This document shows positions 1 to 9,619 of a stretch of 64,000 bases of DNA, in pieces (within the stretch, counting starts at the first letter, position 1; every line of letters begins with the position of its first letter). The DNA is from Methyloradius palustris (lineage in GTDB: Bacteria > Pseudomonadota > Gammaproteobacteria > Burkholderiales > Methylophilaceae): assembly GCF_019703875.1 (NCBI RefSeq), contig NZ_AP024110.1, forward strand, positions 2,736,414-2,800,413. Direction: 5' to 3'. The notes under the pieces are model-generated. The model saw only the letters and a list, made by a program, of their open reading frames with translations, was not told where the DNA came from and ran no database searches. Position numbers and translations under genes: made by a program.

Positions 1-229
1 TTGAAAAACCCGCAACAGGGTGATCAGGTTTAGCAACAGCAATCAGCTCTTGCTGAAAATACCAGAGTGCTTGTGGAATTGTAGGGCAGTCTGCGCAAGT
101 ACCATTGGTTAGCCGCATATCAGTTACTGGATATAAACCTAGCAGACCATCTTGTGTTGCTAGTATTGGAGCGGCTGTGGCGCTTGAAATAAAAGTGATT
201 GAAAGGGCAATCGCGTTCAGTGTCTTCAT
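1..229 (-). CDS. Exported hypothetical protein, 3' end cut by window edge
   Basis: The reading frame opens at an ATG at 229 and runs off the left end without a stop, giving 76 visible residues. The first ~19 residues look like a Sec signal peptide (MKTLNAIALSITF... ending in ATA-A), so the product is probably periplasmic. A Cys-x-x-Cys pair (TCADC) lies near residue 49, followed by an aromatic segment (ALWYF); the pair could be a redox or metal/heme-proximal site, but no CxxCH heme motif is visible in this part. It follows lplT with a 34 bp gap on the same strand, so it is probably the last gene of the same transcription unit. I do not recognise the family. Confidence 0.6.
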   Translation of the reverse strand, partial: MKTLNAIALSITFISSATAAPILATQDGLLGLYPVTDMRLTNGTCADCPTIPQALWYFQQELIAVAKPDHPVAGFS

Positions 230-263
230 ACTCAAAAATTGCTTTCTTGTTTTAGTTTGATGA

Positions 264-1481
264 TTATTTGCTGTGTCGCAAACGAGTCCATGCCAGTGTG
301 CTGATGGCTAAGAACACCAGTGCGCCGACAGCAACGGTAGAGGCCACCACAGGCGTGCCTTCTTTATCCAGCAAGGTGTAAAAGCCAATCATCAGCAACA
401 TAAGGAAATTTTCAACCAGGTTTTGTATGGCAATGGCGTGACCTGCGCCTACGCTTTCGTGTCCGCGCTCTTGCAATAATGCGTTTAGCGGCACCACGTA
501 AAAACCACCGCATGCGCCAATCACAATCAATAAGGCAATCGCCACATAGAGGTTGGTGACATAGGCGAAAGCCATGATCAGCAAGCCGATGAGTATGCCA
601 GCAGGTAAAGCCCGATTGACGTTACCCAGATTCACATACTTGGCGGCAGCGAAAGCGCCAAAGGCGATACCAATTGCTACTGCCCCACTGAGGTTGGCAG
701 GAGTGCTCAAATCATGAATATTCAGCGCAACAGGCACCCATGCGACCAATAGAAACCGTAAGGTGCTGCCCGCACCCCAAAATACACTGGTGCCTACTAG
801 TGAAAAACGCGCGTCTTTATTGCTAAAAAGCGTTTTGAGCGCGTGGATGAAATCTTTCAATAATGGCACCACTGCAAATTTTGCCAATGGGTGCATAGGT
901 TTTAATCGAGGTATCAACAAATTAGCCGCTGCAGCAAGCAGGTAACAACCAGCAATAGCAGTCAGTGCGCCCGTTGCCGAGTGGTCTGCCAGCATACCGC
1001 CAACTACAGCACCCAGCAGAATGGCGACTATGGTTGAACCTTCTATCATGCTATTGGCTTGCACCAGTTTTTCGGCGCTCACCAATTCGCTCAAAATGCC
1101 GTATTTGGCAGGGGAATATGCCGCTGCACCGATACCAACCATGCCGTAAGCCAACAGCGGGTGCAGGCCTGAAAGCATCGCCGCTGCGCCGATGAACTTG
1201 AGGCCGTTGGCAATCAACATCACTCGGCCTTTGGGTAAGGCATCGGCAAATGGCCCAACGAAAGGGGCAAGAATAATAAACGCGACCACGAAGAATTCCT
1301 GCAATAGTGGAATCTGCCAGGCTGGGGCAAGATGCGTTTTAAGTAACGCAATTGCAGCAAACAGCAACGCATTGTCAGCCAGCGCTGAAATGAATTGTGC
1401 GATAAGTACCGCGACCATACCGCGAGAAAGCAGACCGCCATGTTTATCAGCGTGGTTCGAAGTGATTGGTTGATGCGCCAT
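264..1481 (-). CDS. lplT: Lysophospholipid transporter LplT (MFS)
   Basis: This 405-residue major facilitator protein has about twelve hydrophobic segments; E. coli LplT is close in length (397). The N-terminal half carries the LplT-like stretch ALADNALLFAAIALL and the loop AAYSPAKYGILSELV. The family flips lysophospholipids such as lyso-PE inward across the inner membrane so that Aas can re-acylate them. In enterics lplT and aas are adjacent or fused; here an Aas-like gene lies 5.5 kb upstream in the same unit, separated by three other genes, which supports the call. A GGGGAA Shine-Dalgarno precedes the ATG. The gap to the upstream DUF3999 gene is 39 bp. Confidence 0.87.
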   Translation of the reverse strand: MAHQPITSNHADKHGGLLSRGMVAVLIAQFISALADNALLFAAIALLKTHLAPAWQIPLLQEFFVVAFIILAPFVGPFADALPKGRVMLIANGLKFIGAAAMLSGLHPLLAYGMVGIGAAAYSPAKYGILSELVSAEKLVQANSMIEGSTIVAILLGAVVGGMLADHSATGALTAIAGCYLLAAAANLLIPRLKPMHPLAKFAVVPLLKDFIHALKTLFSNKDARFSLVGTSVFWGAGSTLRFLLVAWVPVALNIHDLSTPANLSGAVAIGIAFGAFAAAKYVNLGNVNRALPAGILIGLLIMAFAYVTNLYVAIALLIVIGACGGFYVVPLNALLQERGHESVGAGHAIAIQNLVENFLMLLMIGFYTLLDKEGTPVVASTVAVGALVFLAISTLAWTRLRHSK

Positions 1482-1520
1482 AAGGTATTCCCCGATAAGT
1501 AATTGATATTGTCTTAGCGA

Positions 1521-2966
1521 CTATTGTTTAGTTTTATTGTAATCAGATGATTTCAGTAGCGATAGCACCATACCCACTAACACCAGAACCCCAAGTAAAA
1601 GCCCACCCCAAAGCCACCAGCGTTTGTGGTCTTCAGGCGTTGACCAGGTATTTTCTGTTGTTTTAGCCGTAGCACTCACTTGTGAGTTTTGCAGCTTGAT
1701 TTGGGCAAACGGCAATTGCTCCAGCTTTTCAAGCTTGAAATCAGGAATCAGGTTTTCTATATTTAGATGATTGGCAATCACTGGCTCGCCAGACTCGCTT
1801 TCATCTATTTGGAGCTTAAAAGGTGAGTTACCGCGGGCGTTCCATATAATCACCTGCATTGGCCAGCCCAGCGCTATTGTTGGATTAGCGGCTCCGATTC
1901 CGCCCGTTGCGTTATTGAATTCCAGTTGCCAGTAGCGTGCGACCGTAGCGTAAATACTGATGTCCGGATTGGTGATTTCAATATTCTGGCCACTTGCATT
2001 ACTTTCAACCATGCGATAAACCGAAGTACTAATCACTGTGCGCCAAGGCTCGCTGACTTTGTTACGAACACTGATTTTGGCTGTGGTAATAGTGTTGTTT
2101 TCTGGCAGCTTGACCCGCACAAATTCGGCGGGTAAATGCCCATTAGCTTCAAACTCAATGGTACTTTTCCCTGATTTCGCATCATCCATACGCTTAGGAT
2201 TAGCAAGGGTTTGCCATAGTAGCTTTGGCACTTGATTGCTGACGGCAACTGATTCTGCCTCGACACGAGTCAAGGTAAATGCTTGTGCGCTATTGGTGCT
2301 ATGCAACTGAATATAGCGCCGGGTGATCGGGCTAGTGAGCTTAATCGTATTTTGCAAGATGCTGCCAGCAGCGTTTGATGTTTTCAACAAAATACCTTGG
2401 CCGACGCTATTCCAGTGATTGAGATCATCGCTTGCCAGCACTTCGACCGCTATCATTTTGGATTCAGTTTGTGCCCAGTCCAGAATCAGTTTTTGAAAAT
2501 CAGGATGTTTTTTACCGGCATCCAGTAAATAGACCATCCCTGCTGAACCTGTTTTTGGATCCCTGACTTTTGAGCTCTGACTAATAGTGACTGTAGTTTT
2601 ACCAGCAGTTTTTTCAAGCTGTAGTCTTAAGTCTTCCGCCCCAGATACTGTTATGTGGTCGAGTGTATCTGCCTGTAACGCAAAAATCGGCAATGTGATG
2701 CTCTTATTGATGGGGGCTTGAGAGATATGCGCAAGCGACTTAGCCAGCAAGGCATAAGGCACTTGCTCACCAGCCGCATTGGTAATCACTATGTCGCTGA
2801 GGTTATCTTGCCGCGTATATTGATAGACCTCTAGCGGCAACTCGGTGCGATATAGCGGGGCATTAGTTTCAGTAGACAGCGCGAATGTGGCCGACATAAC
2901 AGCAGGCGAAGTCAGCCAAAACGAGCCACTTAACAACAGCCCAAGAAATAGTTTGCTTGGGCTCAT
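1521..2966 (-). CDS. DUF3999 family exported membrane-anchored protein
   Basis: The protein has 481 residues with an N-terminal signal peptide (about residues 1-25), a long beta-rich extracytoplasmic region, and one C-terminal transmembrane helix (roughly 450-470, WWLWGGLLLGVLVLVGMVLSLL) followed by a short basic tail. This architecture and the pairing with a DUF2339 gene are typical of DUF3999 proteins, whose function is unknown. Its start codon overlaps the stop of the upstream DUF2339 gene by 4 bp (ATGA), implying translational coupling. A role in envelope maintenance alongside LplT and the Aas-like enzyme is inference from context only. Confidence 0.75.
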   Translation of the reverse strand: MSPSKLFLGLLLSGSFWLTSPAVMSATFALSTETNAPLYRTELPLEVYQYTRQDNLSDIVITNAAGEQVPYALLAKSLAHISQAPINKSITLPIFALQADTLDHITVSGAEDLRLQLEKTAGKTTVTISQSSKVRDPKTGSAGMVYLLDAGKKHPDFQKLILDWAQTESKMIAVEVLASDDLNHWNSVGQGILLKTSNAAGSILQNTIKLTSPITRRYIQLHSTNSAQAFTLTRVEAESVAVSNQVPKLLWQTLANPKRMDDAKSGKSTIEFEANGHLPAEFVRVKLPENNTITTAKISVRNKVSEPWRTVISTSVYRMVESNASGQNIEITNPDISIYATVARYWQLEFNNATGGIGAANPTIALGWPMQVIIWNARGNSPFKLQIDESESGEPVIANHLNIENLIPDFKLEKLEQLPFAQIKLQNSQVSATAKTTENTWSTPEDHKRWWLWGGLLLGVLVLVGMVLSLLKSSDYNKTKQ

Positions 2967-5725
2967 AGTCTTGCCTCTTCATCTGATTTAATCATTTTTG
3001 CAGGCGGCAAGGGCGCGAAATAGCCCATGACCAGCAGCAGGATGCCTGCGCCTATAAATGAAATAATGCGTTCTACCGAACCATGCTCAGCCAGATCAAG
3101 CATGAATAATTTGAGCACGACTAAACCCATCAGCGCTGCACCTACTATCCATAATCGACGATGCGCCAATCTGTGTGCAGCAAGCATAAGGATGAGTGCA
3201 GTCAAGCTCCAGAGGAATGTGAACGACACCTGCACCAGCGTGTAGTCAAAAATGGCTGTCCACCTAAACGGCGTACCTGCCCAGTAGTGCAGGGTGCGAA
3301 GCAGCATACCGTTGAGCAGCGCAAAACCCATTAGCCCTGCTAGAGGAGGAGTCACGCTATTGAGGGTATTGGTAAAATTGCCAGCAATAAAATAAGCAGC
3401 AACAGTCCGCTTCCAGATCAACAACATTAACAACACAGCGGCCAGTGAAATATCGAGCGGATTAATCAATGGAATATAGGGCAGCGGGCTCGCATCACCA
3501 CTTGAATATAGCGACATAACTAGATACCAGCCGAGTAAACACAGCACAATCGGCACACAACCATGCCATAACCAGGCGCGTGTATTGCTGAATGCTGCTT
3601 CGTAAAACTCGGATTTTTGTTTGGATTTCTGCCAGCAAACCAATATCGCGATCATCGTCACAGGTACGATAGCCCAGCTTATATCACGCCAGGTTAAGGT
3701 ATAGACTGGTGCTTCTGCTATATACGTTTGCATCCAGAACATGCACTCCAATATGCCCAATATAGTTGCTAGCCAGAGGGCTGGTGCACGCATGAGGCTA
3801 CCTGATTTATAAGTCTCACATCGCAGCAACCACGCATACACCGCAAAAGCTAACGGCCAGGTTAACCAGCCAAAATTACTGAATGGATGACGAGCAAAAA
3901 TCTCGACCAAGGTAGCAATCGCCAGAGCAGGTAATAACAGCGCACTTAATGAGGCTAATCTTGACCAATTTAATTTAGCTGAAATGATGGGCAGCAGCAG
4001 GCTGGTCAAGGCAAGGAATAACATGCAGGCATGATCGTAATAGGCAGCAGGCAGAAATTCATCAATCGCTGAAAAGCCAGCACCTACCCACCATAGCCAG
4101 CCCCATATCGCCAGCAATGTACTCATTATTTTGGTTTTTTCAGGAATATATTTGACTAATAAGGCCCCGCAAGCCCAGCCAGAGAGCGCTATAAATGCCA
4201 CACCCAAAAACATATTTTGGTGGGCGGATTCTGAATAGCCTGTTAAGCCCCAGCCACAGGCAAAAGCCGCTGCGCCAAGTAATTGCAAAGCCAAACCAGC
4301 GAGTAGCAGGAATGTACGTTTCTGCCGCAACCCAACCCACACCAACCCTACACCCTCAACTGCCCAAGCAGCTGAAGTCCAACGGCCATCCAATGCCAAG
4401 GGCAATGTCAGTGTGGCAAAACCTATACCCAGCGCTAAAAAGCACTCTCCCAAAAATTGCAGCGTCTCACGCTTGCGGGTCAATATCCACCACGCCATTG
4501 CGATGTAAAAAATGGCCAGTGCAAGGGCACTGTAAGCCAGCCCAAAGTGTGAATCGCGCAACAACGCATATTGCAGGCTAAAGCCTAAAAGTGGCGTGCC
4601 AAATACCAGCGTCGCATCCACATAATCCGAAGCTTTGATAGATTGCTTGTGGGCATAGACCACTGCAATCAACGTAAACAATAGAAAGTGAATAATCAAA
4701 AATGGTTCGGTACTGGCAAAATACTCAGGGATATAACTTTGACTGCCCCACAGCGTGCCGATAGCAAATGTAAACGCAAAGCCCAACACATTCAGCGGCC
4801 GCCAGCTTTTATGGAATGCAATAAAAGCAATGCCGAGATTCAGCACGAGATAATAGCTAAACAAATCAACATGGCTACCATGGCCGCTAGAAGTCAGTAT
4901 TGGTGCCAGAAAACCACCCGCAAAGCCCAGCACTGCTAATGGCATCGCGGATTGCAAGACAGCTATCAAGGCCGATAAGAAGGCCACTACAATCAGTAGC
5001 ATAAAAGCGATATTCGGCGGAATGAGTTGATAGAGCTTGAGTGCGGCAAAAATAGTGAGGTACATAATACCCACGCCACCCCCCTGTATTGCCCATGAAT
5101 ACTCAGCCCTGGTGTTGCGTAGTTTCCAGCCCAAGGCCAGTAAAGCGACGCCAGATAGTGCAATACCAGCCATGCGGAATTCAATTGGCAAGTGTGAATG
5201 CTCAGCCGCATATTTCAACAAAAAACTAATGCCGATGAACAGAATAACAATGCCCGAACGTACCAATGTATTACCGCCAAACAGCCAATCTTTGGCTGCA
5301 TTGATGGCCTTTTCTATAAAGTTGGGTTCAACAATCTTGGGCTTGGGCTTCCACTCAGCCTTTGCTTGGGTGACAGGTCTTTTTGGTGGAGTAATCTCAG
5401 GCTCTGGGTTTGCAGTCAGTGCCTGCTTTTCAAGGTCTTCATCACTGATGGATTCAGTCTCATCAATATTTTCTATACGCTTTTCTACAACGGGCACAGC
5501 AAGACTTACAACTGTTGGTTTTACTTGTTTTTGGGTATTTTCGTCTTGCAATGGTGATTGATTAAGCTGCACTTTCAACTGGCGCAACTGTGATTCAATA
5601 TTTTCCAATCGCCGCTTTAACTGCGCCTTTTCATCTCCATTAGTAAATAAGGTGAAGAAGCTGATGAACCCACCAAGCAGACCGATAAAGCCAGCAATAC
5701 CTAACAATACAAATAATGATGTCAT
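2963..5725 (-). CDS. DUF2339 family polytopic membrane protein
   Basis: This large 920-residue integral membrane protein has an N-terminal helix (residues 1-25), a predicted coiled coil (about 30-60) and a charged Pro/Glu-rich linker to about 130. More than twenty hydrophobic helices then run to the C-terminus. This matches DUF2339 (YccA/Bax-inhibitor-unrelated polytopic proteins of unknown function), which commonly sit next to DUF3999 genes. The C-terminus overlaps the DUF3999 start by 4 bp, and the upstream amidohydrolase gene ends 8 bp before this start. No catalytic motif was recognised. It could be a transporter-like or scaffold protein of the envelope. Confidence 0.75.
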   Translation of the reverse strand: MTSLFVLLGIAGFIGLLGGFISFFTLFTNGDEKAQLKRRLENIESQLRQLKVQLNQSPLQDENTQKQVKPTVVSLAVPVVEKRIENIDETESISDEDLEKQALTANPEPEITPPKRPVTQAKAEWKPKPKIVEPNFIEKAINAAKDWLFGGNTLVRSGIVILFIGISFLLKYAAEHSHLPIEFRMAGIALSGVALLALGWKLRNTRAEYSWAIQGGGVGIMYLTIFAALKLYQLIPPNIAFMLLIVVAFLSALIAVLQSAMPLAVLGFAGGFLAPILTSSGHGSHVDLFSYYLVLNLGIAFIAFHKSWRPLNVLGFAFTFAIGTLWGSQSYIPEYFASTEPFLIIHFLLFTLIAVVYAHKQSIKASDYVDATLVFGTPLLGFSLQYALLRDSHFGLAYSALALAIFYIAMAWWILTRKRETLQFLGECFLALGIGFATLTLPLALDGRWTSAAWAVEGVGLVWVGLRQKRTFLLLAGLALQLLGAAAFACGWGLTGYSESAHQNMFLGVAFIALSGWACGALLVKYIPEKTKIMSTLLAIWGWLWWVGAGFSAIDEFLPAAYYDHACMLFLALTSLLLPIISAKLNWSRLASLSALLLPALAIATLVEIFARHPFSNFGWLTWPLAFAVYAWLLRCETYKSGSLMRAPALWLATILGILECMFWMQTYIAEAPVYTLTWRDISWAIVPVTMIAILVCWQKSKQKSEFYEAAFSNTRAWLWHGCVPIVLCLLGWYLVMSLYSSGDASPLPYIPLINPLDISLAAVLLMLLIWKRTVAAYFIAGNFTNTLNSVTPPLAGLMGFALLNGMLLRTLHYWAGTPFRWTAIFDYTLVQVSFTFLWSLTALILMLAAHRLAHRRLWIVGAALMGLVVLKLFMLDLAEHGSVERIISFIGAGILLLVMGYFAPLPPAKMIKSDEEARL

Positions 5726-5733
5726 TTATGGAC

Positions 5734-6963
5734 TCAGTCTGGGTTAAAGAAACGGCGGGTTTCAAATACACTGGCAGGGAAACTCTGTTCCTCAAAACGT
5801 AACAAGCGTTTTAATGCAAGATCAAATAAAAGTGGGTTGTATCCGCGCAAATTCTCTAAAAATGGTACGGCTGTCTCTTCGAGCAATCCTTGCTTTGCCA
5901 ATGCAGGTGGACTATATAGCGGCATGATGCCAGGCAGCGGATAATCGGAGCCATTGAGCAAACGGGCATGCCAGTCGGGACGCTGCAGAATAGGTTTGAT
6001 CGCCCAGGCATGATTAAAAAGTGTCAGCGCTGAAATTTCCCCGCGCAGCAATTCAGCATATTTTGGTTCATCCATCATGCGGGCAAATAACTCGAAGCTT
6101 TTGACCCGTTCGCCGTTTTTGCCTTGGTCTAAATCAATATCATCGCCATCACTTGCACAGTGTGCGAGTACGACTTTTACGCCATGATCCAACGCGCGCC
6201 TCAACCTTAAAGGATTACCGTCATCCTGATTACCACCCTGCACCGCACTTTCTCGGCCAGTGTGACTGATAATCGGTATCGCCAGTTTGGCGGCAGCTTC
6301 ATAAAAACGGTCGCACTTTTCTGAGAGTGGATCTATACCCATACCATTTGGCAACCATTTAATGGCTCTTGCACCTTTAGATTTAGCTTCTTCAAGTGCA
6401 TCAACACAATCTGCACGGTAAGGGTGGATTGAACAAACCCACTCAAAATATTGAGGATGCGCATGGGCGATTCGGGCAGCGTAATTATTGGGGATATTAA
6501 AGATGGAATGCGGCTTTTGTGGCTTGCCAGCTTCATCATGAAACCAGTCAAACGCGAACAACATTGTTTTAAAACCCGCAGGCATTTCAGCGACTAAATC
6601 AACCATACGCGCAACCGTACTTTGATCTATGTGGTCAGGGTCTGCGCATGCCCCATTCATGTAAAAGGCTTTTTGCAGTTTAAGAATGGGGTGCCAATAA
6701 CTATCCATGTTTGGGTTAAACCATGGACTATCACTTGTCGCAGAATCACCTGTACCTACAAGATGTACATGGCAATCCCAAACCTGGGCAGAGTCTAAGC
6801 CTTGCCAGACTTTTTGCATGAGTGGGTGGTTACGTACCTCATCTGGCAAGCCTGGCAGACAGGGATTCATTAATCCCGGTTTAGGCCAATATTGGTAGCC
6901 GCCCCAGGCAGCAGCTGAAGCGCCCAATAACCCCATCCCTAGTATAAAATCACGCCGCTTCAT
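5734..6963 (-). CDS. Tat-exported amidohydrolase-superfamily metal hydrolase
   Basis: The 409-residue protein starts with a twin-arginine signal (MKRRDF followed by a hydrophobic stretch to ~residue 20), so folded export to the periplasm is likely. The TIM-barrel amidohydrolase metal set is visible in order: HxH (H65, H67), a candidate carbamylated lysine at K202 in IKWLP, H234 (SHTG), H268 (LAHC) and D340 (NGSDYP). All expected ligands are therefore present and the enzyme is probably active, but the substrate cannot be read from sequence. The start overlaps the stop of the aas-like gene by 4 bp, so it is co-translated with a lipid-metabolism enzyme; a substrate derived from the envelope is a guess from context. 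Confidence 0.75.
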   Translation of the reverse strand: MKRRDFILGMGLLGASAAAWGGYQYWPKPGLMNPCLPGLPDEVRNHPLMQKVWQGLDSAQVWDCHVHLVGTGDSATSDSPWFNPNMDSYWHPILKLQKAFYMNGACADPDHIDQSTVARMVDLVAEMPAGFKTMLFAFDWFHDEAGKPQKPHSIFNIPNNYAARIAHAHPQYFEWVCSIHPYRADCVDALEEAKSKGARAIKWLPNGMGIDPLSEKCDRFYEAAAKLAIPIISHTGRESAVQGGNQDDGNPLRLRRALDHGVKVVLAHCASDGDDIDLDQGKNGERVKSFELFARMMDEPKYAELLRGEISALTLFNHAWAIKPILQRPDWHARLLNGSDYPLPGIMPLYSPPALAKQGLLEETAVPFLENLRGYNPLLFDLALKRLLRFEEQSFPASVFETRRFFNPD

Positions 6964-9098
6964 GAGGCTGTTTCCGCCATATTTTTAAGTGTCACATAGT
7001 CTGTTTTACCCGTACCTAGTAAGGGTAATTCTGTAACTACAATTATCTTTCTCGGGATTGCCAGTTCTGGGCTACCCAGCTCGCGTGCTGAAGCTTGCAG
7101 TGCATCGCGCACCAAATCTTTATCAGTAGTGAACAATAGTATGTTTTCGCCGCGCTGCGCGTCAGGCTGTGTGCTGGCGGCATGCTGATGTTCTGGCGAG
7201 GCTTTGCTAGCAATCTGTTCTACAGTTTCTAGCGACACCATTTCGCCTGCAATTTTGGCAAAGCGTTTGACGCGGCCTTTGATGATGACGAAACCATCTG
7301 GATCAATCTGCACGATATCGCCTGTGCTATACCAGCCATCTTCTGGCGCTTTGAGCACGCCAGGGTTATCAAATAGGTAATAGCCAAGCATTACGTTTGG
7401 GCCTTTTACGTACAAAAGACCACCATCGTTGATGCCAGGAACTGCTTCCAACCTTGGTTTCAGGCCTGGCAATAATGGCCCTACGCTACCAGCAAGATTA
7501 GCCATGGGCGTGTTGACGGCGAGCACTGGGGCACATTCGGTGGCGCCATAACCTTCCAGAATGCGAATGCCAAATTTCTCCATCCAGCTTTTGCGTACTT
7601 CTTCATTAAGTTTTTCTGCGCCAGCGACCACATAACGTAATTTATAAAAGTCGTAAGGATTGGCGAATTTTGCATAGTTACCAAGAAAGGTGCTGGTGCC
7701 GAATAACACCGTGCAGCCACGGTCATAAATGACTTCTGGAATTACTCTATAGTGCAATGGCGATGGGTAAAGGAACAGCTTGCTACCCGTGACCAAAGGC
7801 ATGATTGCGCCACAGGTGAAGCCGAAGGCATGAAACAGTGGCAGTGCAATCATGAACTTGTCAGCAGGCGAAAAATCAATCACTGCGCGGATTTGCGCAA
7901 TATTGGAGAGAATGCCGCGATGTGAATGCACCACCCCTTTGGGTTTGCCTTCTGAGCCTGATGTAAACAGAACCACTGCTGCGGCATCGGGGTGAGATTT
8001 TTTCACTGCAAGGTTTGGCGACCACAAGGCAAAACCCATTAGCCAAAGCTTATCGAGCAAGCTGAACTCGCTACGTAAGTCTTCAAGATAAACAATACGT
8101 ACGTTTTGCAGCGCATTGACGACTTCAACCAGTTTAGCTGTTTCTAAAAACTGTCTAGAAGTCACAATAGTTCTAATGTTGCCTGCAATACAAGCGTTTT
8201 GCATACCCGCGGTACCTGCCGTGTAATTCAACATAGCTGGCACACGTTGCATGGCACTCATACCGAAAATCAGGCAAACAGTATTCGTGACGTTAGGCAT
8301 AAGCACGCCGACACTTTCATTCACAGCTGTCGTTTTTTCAATCAGGCGACCAAAAGCCAGTGTCTTTTTCAGCAGGTCGCCATAGCTTTCTTCTGTTTGC
8401 CGCATATCTTCCACCAGCAAGGTTTTGCGACCGTGAATATCTACAGCGTCTAGAAATGCGCTGAATAATGTTTGCACAGGCTGTGAAGCAAACAGCATTT
8501 CCTGCATGGTTCTGCGCATGGCATCGCCTGCCTTGCGGCGCCTGATTTTGGCAGTAGGTGCATCAGGCATAGGGATTTGGGTTGTTGGTAATATGGTCAA
8601 GGTGACCTTGGGGAACAGTTTGCGCGGGTAATCACCAGAGAGGCGGCTAAAATAGCTACGTGCTGCACCATCAAGCCTGACTGGCAAAATAGTGGCGCCT
8701 GTTTTGGCTGCAACAAAACCTGGGCCATCATAGACCTTCATCAAACTACCTGTGAGCGTAATACGGCCTTCGGGGAAGATCACAACAGGTTTGCCTGCCT
8801 CAAGCAGCTTAATGACTTTTTTCATCGCCAGCGGGCTGGTAGGGTCAACGGCCAAGTACGGCACTAAACGTAAAATCAGGCGAAACACCCGGCTATTGAG
8901 CACACTGGTATGCACCACAAACGTAGCACGAATCGGCAAAAACAGACCTAGCAACAAGCCATCCAAAAATGACTCATGATTAGCAATGATCAACAGTTTA
9001 TTTTTACCTTCGGCATCTGGCTTTGGCACATTCAGCTTGCCGATAACTTCAATACGAAAAAATACCCTGCTTAACCCTTTTAATATTGCTGCCACCAT
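6960..9098 (-). CDS. aas: Bifunctional acyltransferase / acyl-ACP ligase, Aas-like
   Basis: The protein has 712 residues and two domains. Residues ~1-200 are a PlsC-type glycerolipid acyltransferase with the catalytic HX4D box (NHESFLD, H41/D46) and the FPEGR block near residue 114. Residues ~210-710 are an AMP-binding acyl ligase with the P-loop-like motif LFTSGSEGKPKGVVHSH and the STGD signature. This is the architecture of 2-acyl-glycerophosphoethanolamine acyltransferase (Aas), which re-acylates lysophospholipids delivered by LplT. E. coli Aas is 719 residues. An AAGGGG Shine-Dalgarno supports the ATG. It follows the ArsR gene by 43 bp and overlaps the amidohydrolase start. Some family members lack one activity; both active-site motifs are present here. 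Confidence 0.85.
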   Translation of the reverse strand: MVAAILKGLSRVFFRIEVIGKLNVPKPDAEGKNKLLIIANHESFLDGLLLGLFLPIRATFVVHTSVLNSRVFRLILRLVPYLAVDPTSPLAMKKVIKLLEAGKPVVIFPEGRITLTGSLMKVYDGPGFVAAKTGATILPVRLDGAARSYFSRLSGDYPRKLFPKVTLTILPTTQIPMPDAPTAKIRRRKAGDAMRRTMQEMLFASQPVQTLFSAFLDAVDIHGRKTLLVEDMRQTEESYGDLLKKTLAFGRLIEKTTAVNESVGVLMPNVTNTVCLIFGMSAMQRVPAMLNYTAGTAGMQNACIAGNIRTIVTSRQFLETAKLVEVVNALQNVRIVYLEDLRSEFSLLDKLWLMGFALWSPNLAVKKSHPDAAAVVLFTSGSEGKPKGVVHSHRGILSNIAQIRAVIDFSPADKFMIALPLFHAFGFTCGAIMPLVTGSKLFLYPSPLHYRVIPEVIYDRGCTVLFGTSTFLGNYAKFANPYDFYKLRYVVAGAEKLNEEVRKSWMEKFGIRILEGYGATECAPVLAVNTPMANLAGSVGPLLPGLKPRLEAVPGINDGGLLYVKGPNVMLGYYLFDNPGVLKAPEDGWYSTGDIVQIDPDGFVIIKGRVKRFAKIAGEMVSLETVEQIASKASPEHQHAASTQPDAQRGENILLFTTDKDLVRDALQASARELGSPELAIPRKIIVVTELPLLGTGKTDYVTLKNMAETAS

Positions 9099-9141
9099 CT
9101 TTTTCCCCTTGTTTGACGAACAACTGAATTGCTCAATATTT

Positions 9142-9432
9142 TTAAATCTGTGTATCGATATAATTCAAGACTTTGGTTAACGCATCCTGCATTACTTCTT
9201 TGTTGATCCAGAAATAGACTTCTTTACCTACTTTTTCACTTTGTAGTACACCGCTATCTCTCAACACTTTTAGATGGTGATTGACTGCACTGCGGCTCAA
9301 AGTTGACGCTGCCACTATCTGTGTAATGTGCATGCGTTCATCTGGCTCGAACGACAGCAAAATACGTTGGCGCTGTTCATCACCCAGGGCAACGAATATG
9401 CCAGAGGTGCCTGACCACTCGCTTGGAATCAT
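9142..9432 (-). CDS. ArsR-family winged-helix repressor
   Basis: This small HTH protein has a clear winged-helix core: LGDEQRQRILLSF, MHITQIVAASTLSRSAVNHHLKVLRDSGVL and a wing KVGKEVYFWI. No metal-binding CxC is visible in the recognition helix region, so a metal sensor is unlikely; a redox or small-molecule signal is possible. I chose the ATG at 9432 (96 residues) rather than 9447. It has an AAGAG Shine-Dalgarno seven bases upstream, and the predicted transcript start falls almost on 9447. The gene lies immediately upstream of the aas-like gene and is probably the autoregulated first gene of the lipid unit. Confidence 0.8.
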   Translation of the reverse strand: MIPSEWSGTSGIFVALGDEQRQRILLSFEPDERMHITQIVAASTLSRSAVNHHLKVLRDSGVLQSEKVGKEVYFWINKEVMQDALTKVLNYIDTQI

Positions 9433-9445
9433 CAAAATGCTCTTC

Positions 9446-9473
9446 ATAACTACATAATTAGTTATTTAGTTAT
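9446..9473 (-). promoter_or_regulatory. Operator palindrome of the ArsR-type repressor
   Basis: A perfect inverted repeat ATAACTA-N6-TAGTTAT spans 9446-9465, and its right half (TTAGTTAT) is repeated in direct orientation at 9466-9473. The element overlaps the predicted -10 box, as expected for autorepression by the adjacent winged-helix protein. Binding is inferred from position and symmetry. Confidence 0.65.
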
Positions 9474-9482
9474 GAGTGTCAA
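9454..9482 (-). promoter_or_regulatory. Sigma-70 promoter of the arsR-aas-lplT unit
   Basis: Read on the minus strand, a consensus -35 TTGACA (9482-9477) is followed after 17 bp by AATTAT (9459-9454, 4/6 to consensus). The -10 lies inside the operator palindrome, which explains how repression would work. Confidence 0.55.
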
Positions 9483-9619
9483 TCATTTTTTTGTTCAGTC
9501 TTCAAAAAGTCGCTGCGATGATTAAAAGCGCTGGCGCGCAAACGTACATAGACACTGGGACGCAGTTTGCCTAAACTGCTTGTCTTTCATACAAATCTCA
9601 CCACAGCTAAAAAGTTATC

